DNA from: Thalassospira sp.
Lineage (GTDB): Bacteria; Pseudomonadota; Alphaproteobacteria; Rhodospirillales; Thalassospiraceae
Reading direction: 5' to 3'
DNA: 64,000 nucleotides
NCBI RefSeq assembly: GCF_002709775.1
Contig: NZ_PAQR01000037.1
Coordinates: 1-64,000 of the forward strand
This document shows positions 60,100 through 64,000 of the stretch, in pieces. The number at the start of each line of letters is the position of its first letter. The first letter of the stretch is position 1. The notes under the pieces were generated by a model. That model did not search any database and had not been told where the DNA came from. It saw only the letters and a program-made list of their open reading frames with translations. The translations under genes were made by a program, and so were the position numbers.

Positions 60100-62499
60100 T
60101 TACAGCTTGCGCAAGGCGATCAGAAGCCTGAGCGAGTTGATCGTCACCAGCACCGTCGCACCGGTATCGGCCAGAACAGCCAACCACAATCCGGTCAGGC
60201 CCGTGATGGATGTCACCAGGAAGACTGCCTTCAGACCAAGCGCAATGGCGATGTTTTCGCGGATCACCCGCCTTGCACTGCGTGACAGTTTCACCAGATT
60301 GACGACATCACCCAGCCGGGCCTTGACCGCGACCGCGTCAGCGGCCTCAAGCGCGATGTCGGTGCCGCCACCAATCGCGATGCCGACATCAGCCGCCTTC
60401 AATGCCGGGGCATCATTGATGCCATCGCCAACCATAGCCACCGGTCCGGATCGCTTCGGATCATCGCGAAGGGCCGCCAATGCATTCAGCTTGTCTTCGG
60501 GCATCAGTTCAGCACGGTATTCCATGCCAAGCTCTGCCGCCATGCGTTTGGCGACCCGATCAGCATCACCGGTCAGCATTACCGGCGTGATGTTGAGTTT
60601 GTTAAGCGCCGCCAAAGCCTGTTTTGCGTCACTGCGTGCTACGTCACGCAACGCCAGTGCACCGATCACCTGCCCTTCTTTCAGAATGACAACAGCTGTA
60701 CTGCCGCCTTCTTCCTGCGCGCTCAGCCAATCACCGATTTCACCATCGGGCATGCCGCTTAGCCGCTTGGCTGCCCCGACCTGATACAAAGCACCGTCAA
60801 TGCGGCCTTCGACACCGGCCCCGGCGATGGTTTTGGCCTGCTCGACCACGGGCAGATCAAGATTACGGTCTTCTGCTGCCGCGACCACCGCACGGGCCAA
60901 AGGGTGGGATGTGACGGCTTCAAGGGCTGCGGCGATGGTCAAAACACCGTTCTCGCCATAACCCTCTGCCGTCTTGATCGCACTTAGCTTCGGCTTGCCT
61001 TCGGTCAGTGTCCCGGTCTTGTCAAACGCCATGGTGCGCACAGCCCCAATTAGCTCCAGACCAGCGCCACCCTTGACCAGAAGGCCGATTTTTGTCGCGC
61101 GCGCCAAGGCAGAGGTCACTGCAGCAGGCGTTGAAATCACCAGCGCACAGGGGCACCCGATCAAAAGTAGTGCTAGACCACGATAGATCCAGTCTTCCCA
61201 ACCCTGCCCGAACAGCAGAGGCGGGATCACGACCGTTGCCAGTGCGAGCCCCATGATGATCGGAGTATAGATGCGGGCAAACTTGGCAACAAAGCGCTCG
61301 ACAGGGGCCTTGTGCTTTTCGCTTTGCTCAACCAGCTCAATCACGCGATCCAGCATGGTGTGCCCGGCAGCACGCGTTACGGAAATCCTCACCGGACTGT
61401 CTGTGACGATTGCCCCGGCAAAGACTTCGACGCCAGCGTCGCTATAGACCGGAACGGACTCACCCGTGAGATGGCTGTTATCGATCTCGGCCGCACCTGT
61501 TTCGATCACACCATCGGATGGCACACGCTCGCCAGGCCGGACTTCAATGACATTGCCGATGGCAAGCTGATTGGGCGAGACGGTTTCAAACCCGCTGCCA
61601 GCAACCAAACGGGCGGTTTCCGGGGCAAGCTTCATTAACGCCTTGACCCCGCTTCGCGCCCGACCAGCGGCAACACCCTCTAGCCGCTCGCCAATGGCAA
61701 ACAGCAGCACGACCATCCCGGCCTCAAGGCTTTCACCAATCGCCACAGCACCGATGACAGCGACCGACATCAGAAGCTCGATCGAGAAAATGGCCCCGCT
61801 TTGCGCCAGACGAAGCGCCTTTTTCATTACAGGCAGAGCTGCCAAAAGGGAGGCCACCGACATGGCATAGGGCGCGGTTGCAGGGAAGATCGCGCCAATC
61901 ACCCCACCCAACGCAAGGCAGATGGCGGCAAAGGCGATTTCATCATTATCGGCAGACCACGGCGCCAAACGACGCAGCAGGCTCTGGGGCGGTGATGCTT
62001 CATCCGTTTCGCTACCGGCCGCAGCCCCACCACAGCAGGACGTGCCACAGGATGATTTTGCGGAAGCTTTGACGATGGCCGCACCTGTTTGCTCAGCAGG
62101 ATAACCGAGCTTACCAAGGGTTGGCGCAACCGATTGGCTTTCCGCTGCCTGGTCGGCGGTAAAGCCAAGTGTCACGCTTTCACGCATCATCGAGACATCG
62201 ACACAGGAAACACCATCCATCCGACTCAACGCGGTTTCGATCTTGGCCACACAAGATCCGCAATCCATGCCCGAAACATGCCACTGGTAATGAACGATAC
62301 CGTTTTCATGATCCTTGAGAATCTTCTGGAATGTGGCGTTGTCGTCATCACCCAGTTGGGTCGGGGTCGAGATCCCCTGCCCGTCATCGGAAAAGCTTTG
62401 ATGTGGCATCGCCTGCCTCAGCGCAGTAATGACGGTTTCCCGGCAATGCGCACAGGAACCGACAGTCGGCAGGTCCGTCCATTTCGCGATGAAAGACAT
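60100..62499 (-). CDS. zntA: Zn2+/Cd2+/Pb2+ exporting P1B-type ATPase
   Basis: A 799-residue P1B-type ATPase of the inner membrane that exports divalent soft metals. The N-terminal metal-binding region has GSCAHC (about residues 14-19), an HMA domain with SGMDCGSCVAKIE (about 76-88) and a Cys cluster SCGTSCCGG. The transmembrane CPC motif is in IGCPCALVIS (about 448-457), the phosphorylation site DKTGTLTEGKP (about 490) and SHPLARAV (about 531). A conserved Lys/Asp pair near the C-terminal helix (KAVFLVTSITG) favours ZntA over CopA. It lies 105 bases downstream of arsR, with the operator in between. Confidence 0.94.
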   Translation of the reverse strand: MSFIAKWTDLPTVGSCAHCRETVITALRQAMPHQSFSDDGQGISTPTQLGDDDNATFQKILKDHENGIVHYQWHVSGMDCGSCVAKIETALSRMDGVSCVDVSMMRESVTLGFTADQAAESQSVAPTLGKLGYPAEQTGAAIVKASAKSSCGTSCCGGAAAGSETDEASPPQSLLRRLAPWSADNDEIAFAAICLALGGVIGAIFPATAPYAMSVASLLAALPVMKKALRLAQSGAIFSIELLMSVAVIGAVAIGESLEAGMVVLLFAIGERLEGVAAGRARSGVKALMKLAPETARLVAGSGFETVSPNQLAIGNVIEVRPGERVPSDGVIETGAAEIDNSHLTGESVPVYSDAGVEVFAGAIVTDSPVRISVTRAAGHTMLDRVIELVEQSEKHKAPVERFVAKFARIYTPIIMGLALATVVIPPLLFGQGWEDWIYRGLALLLIGCPCALVISTPAAVTSALARATKIGLLVKGGAGLELIGAVRTMAFDKTGTLTEGKPKLSAIKTAEGYGENGVLTIAAALEAVTSHPLARAVVAAAEDRNLDLPVVEQAKTIAGAGVEGRIDGALYQVGAAKRLSGMPDGEIGDWLSAQEEGGSTAVVILKEGQVIGALALRDVARSDAKQALAALNKLNITPVMLTGDADRVAKRMAAELGMEYRAELMPEDKLNALAALRDDPKRSGPVAMVGDGINDAPALKAADVGIAIGGGTDIALEAADAVAVKARLGDVVNLVKLSRSARRVIRENIAIALGLKAVFLVTSITGLTGLWLAVLADTGATVLVTINSLRLLIALRKL

Positions 62500-62572
62500 C
62501 CATCACCTCAAACAATCAAATTTTCATTTATGTGTTAAGGCAAACGTATTTTGCAGACGAGCGACTGTCAAG

Positions 62573-62598
62573 GACATTCAAATCAAAATTTGAATGTC
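62573..62598. promoter_or_regulatory. ArsR/SmtB operator between arsR and zntA
   Basis: GACATTCAAAT-CAAA-ATTTGAATGTC is a perfect 11-bp inverted repeat with a 4-base centre. ATTCAAAT/ATTTGAAT is close to the 12-2-12 operators of SmtB/CzrA-type regulators. It lies immediately after the arsR stop and 74 bases before the zntA start, implying a separate zntA promoter under ArsR control. Confidence 0.82.
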
Positions 62599-62604
62599 GC
62601 CATT

Positions 62605-63039
62605 CTAGTCGTGCGTTACATGCGCAAAGGTATCACGCACCACGCGTGAGATATGATCATCGTCGATCTGATAAAGGATATGCCGTCCGCGACGTTCAGA
62701 CGCCAGAATGCGCTGATCGCGTAAGTGACGAAGATGATGGCTGCATAGCGATTGCGACATATTGGTTGCTTGGGCCAGTTCCGATACCGTTTGCGGTTTT
62801 TCCATGCAGCGCAGAACAAGCTGCAAGCGCCCAGCATCCCCCAACAGCGCAAAAATCTTTGCCGCCGCCTCGATATCGGGCAGCGAGAGCGCCTGTCCGG
62901 TTGCGCGGGATGCATCGCGGGTAACGGCTTCACCCTGTTTGGTGCTCAGACCAAGACGGGCTGCAGTATCGCATTGCTGGCAACCATCTGCATCGCTTGC
63001 GCTAACGGGAGTATGGGATTTTGTTTTGCTCTCTGACAT
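62605..63039 (-). CDS. ArsR/SmtB family metal-responsive repressor
   Basis: A 144-residue winged-helix repressor, CadC/CmtR-like. The N-terminal tail has a CQQC motif (DGCQQCDTAARL, about residues 20-31) that could ligate soft metals. The HTH is KPQTVSELAQATNMSQSLCSHHLRHLRDQRILASERRG (about residues 87-124), and HVTHD ends the protein. The start at 63039 is chosen because the longer frame has no ribosome site. It should derepress zntA when Zn, Cd or Pb bind. The AT-rich upstream stretch also holds the promoter of the divergent DUF2975 gene. Confidence 0.9.
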   Translation of the reverse strand: MSESKTKSHTPVSASDADGCQQCDTAARLGLSTKQGEAVTRDASRATGQALSLPDIEAAAKIFALLGDAGRLQLVLRCMEKPQTVSELAQATNMSQSLCSHHLRHLRDQRILASERRGRHILYQIDDDHISRVVRDTFAHVTHD

Positions 63040-63140
63040 GTGGGTTATTTTCCATGCCTTCCGCCACAAGGCAAGAGACACGTGAAAATTAGCAAGGAAC
63101 AAGCCTCTTGGCATCGCATCGAAAACAAACGACCTTGACT

Positions 63141-63194
63141 CATTTCGATAATTTTTTAATGTTTTACATTAATTATTACATACGATTCGAAATG
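63141..63194. promoter_or_regulatory. Nested palindromes upstream of DUF2975 gene
   Basis: Outer arms CATTTCGA (63141-63148) and TCGAAATG (63187-63194) enclose an inner TAATGT-TTT-ACATTA (63157-63171). A TTGACT -35-like element lies at 63134-63139. This is a plausible autoregulatory site for the XRE regulator encoded at 63771, or for ArsR on the other side. Confidence 0.5.
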
Positions 63195-63216
63195 AAGTCA
63201 CTCTGGAGCCCCACAC

Positions 63217-63771
63217 ATGTCATCCGTAGAAACCACTGATACACTCAAGAATGTGCGCGCTATCAGCACCGTTCTTTATTGGGTCTGTGCCATCGCGATC
63301 ATTTTTCAGTTCCTCGTCGTGCCACTCGTTTGGTATGCGCCGGGCTGGGTTGAAGCCAGCACCAGTCAGATGACCGTCAGCCTTGGCGATCTTCATGCCC
63401 TTTCCGGTTGGCAGAAATACGTCACCATGACAGTGATGATGATCCCGTCGCTGGTTTTGGCCTATGGCCTCTATCGCTTGCGCAAAATGTTTGGTGCCTT
63501 TGCACAGAACGCCATTTTCCAGACGGAACCGATCCGTCACCTCAAGGCGTTTGGTATTGCTCTGATGGCACAAACCCTGATCAAGCCGCTGACGGGGGCT
63601 GCAACTTCGGTTCTTGCGACCTTCCACCGCCCCGCGGGTGAACGGGTTCTGTCAATCGGGCTAAGCAATGCAGAAGCCAGCACGCTGTTTCTCGGCGGGC
63701 TGATCATTGTCATTGCCTGGGTGCTGGGCGAAGCGGCACGGATTGATGACGAAAACCGGAGCTTCGTCTGA
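63217..63771 (+). CDS. DUF2975 membrane protein
   Basis: A 184-residue protein with four predicted transmembrane helices (about residues 17-39, 66-86, 104-126 and 149-168), of the DUF2975 family. The motif PSLVLAYGLYRLRKMFGAFAQNAIFQTEPIRHLKAFG between helices 2 and 3 is the family core. The function is unknown. DUF2975 genes are nearly always followed by a small XRE regulator, as here, with a one-base TGATG overlap, implying a membrane-protein/regulator pair. Confidence 0.87.
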   Translation: MSSVETTDTLKNVRAISTVLYWVCAIAIIFQFLVVPLVWYAPGWVEASTSQMTVSLGDLHALSGWQKYVTMTVMMIPSLVLAYGLYRLRKMFGAFAQNAIFQTEPIRHLKAFGIALMAQTLIKPLTGAATSVLATFHRPAGERVLSIGLSNAEASTLFLGGLIIVIAWVLGEAARIDDENRSFV

Positions 63772-63977
63772 TGGGTATTATTGTTCGACTGGATGTCATG
63801 CTGGCCACTCGCAAGATGAAGTCCAAGGAACTCGCAGCCCGGATCGGCATCAGCGAACAAAACCTGTCACTGCTGAAATCCGGCAAGGTCCGTGGTGTGC
63901 GGTTTGAAACGCTGTCGGCCATATGCGAGGAACTCGAATGCCAACCGGGCGATCTTTTGGAGTTTCAACCGGATTAG
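63771..63977 (+). CDS. Small XRE-family regulator (YozG type)
   Basis: A 68-residue protein that is almost entirely one helix-turn-helix: IVRLDVMLATRKMKSKELAARIGISEQNLSLLKSGKV then RGVRFETLSAICEELECQPGDLLEF. This matches the YozG/YdaS-like group paired with DUF2975 proteins. The ATG overlaps the DUF2975 stop by one base, so translation is coupled. It probably regulates its own operon through the nested palindrome at 63141-63194. The remaining 23 bases of the window show no feature. Confidence 0.9.
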   Translation: MGIIVRLDVMLATRKMKSKELAARIGISEQNLSLLKSGKVRGVRFETLSAICEELECQPGDLLEFQPD

Positions 63978-64000
63978 TGCCCGGCCACTGCATGCTGGCC

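Overview
The window is ordinary chromosome of a free-living alphaproteobacterium, most probably a marine Rhodospirillales close to Thalassospira. I infer this from the tRNA-Tyr/tRNA-Gly/tuf order, a linked Entner-Doudoroff operon, TRAP transport, Cys-type intracellular PHB depolymerase, DUF1127 small proteins, and alphaproteobacterial GTTC-N7-GTTC (LexA) and TGA-N-AAT-N-ATT-N-TCA (Fur) sites. I found no IS element, prophage, CRISPR array or rRNA. No database search was possible, so the genus is a guess.

Layout. 1-1740: tRNA-Tyr, tRNA-Gly and the start of tuf (minus), rlmB and tRNA-Thr (plus). 1759-6310: GFA enzyme, an isocitrate-lyase-superfamily enzyme and a dctPQM TRAP transporter. 6311-9125: acetyltransferase, XRE-cupin regulator, RidA and a divergent TetR gene behind three operator copies, rhodanese. 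9737-14760: the prkA-yeaH-spoVR stress triad. 14782-20408: a dipeptide-type ABC operon without ATPase genes, flanked by two paralogous periplasmic binding proteins. 20519-23378: Zur-box-led znuA, DUF1007 and NicO permease. 23379-30633: two copies of a LysR/DUF1127 divergent module enclosing an MFS/LysR pair and an ECF sigma/anti-sigma/secreted-protein operon. 30747-36484: the complete glucose-to-pyruvate Entner-Doudoroff operon (zwf-pgl-edd-glk-eda).

36485-38116 is a long non-coding stretch. It contains a 43-residue membrane-protein gene behind a symmetric pair of LexA boxes, followed by a strong structured RNA 3' region and terminator, then a TGC/GCA palindrome ahead of phaZ. 38117-47707 carries phaZ, a Kef-type antiporter, an SDR, NudK, an esterase, a small conserved protein, a gabD-like dehydrogenase, cytochrome c' and cytochrome b561. 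47915-53608 is an iron region: a Fur box over the promoter of imelysin/DUF1111/imelysin/DUF1513, then a second, orphan Fur box in front of a predicted three-hairpin small RNA with a UCCUCUCUC loop.

53698-60038 is a catabolic regulon: IclR regulator, RidA and amino-acid ABC transporter on minus, PLP dehydratase-like enzyme and KDG kinase on plus, with an IclR-like palindrome between them. The simplest reading is uptake of a 2-amino sugar acid such as D-glucosaminate, conversion to 2-keto-3-deoxygluconate, phosphorylation to KDPG, and cleavage by the Eda encoded at 30747. Its ABC ATPase carries an in-frame TAG in the LSGGQ signature, so the transporter is probably inactive in this isolate. 60100-63977: a ZntA efflux ATPase with its ArsR regulator and operator, and a DUF2975/XRE pair.
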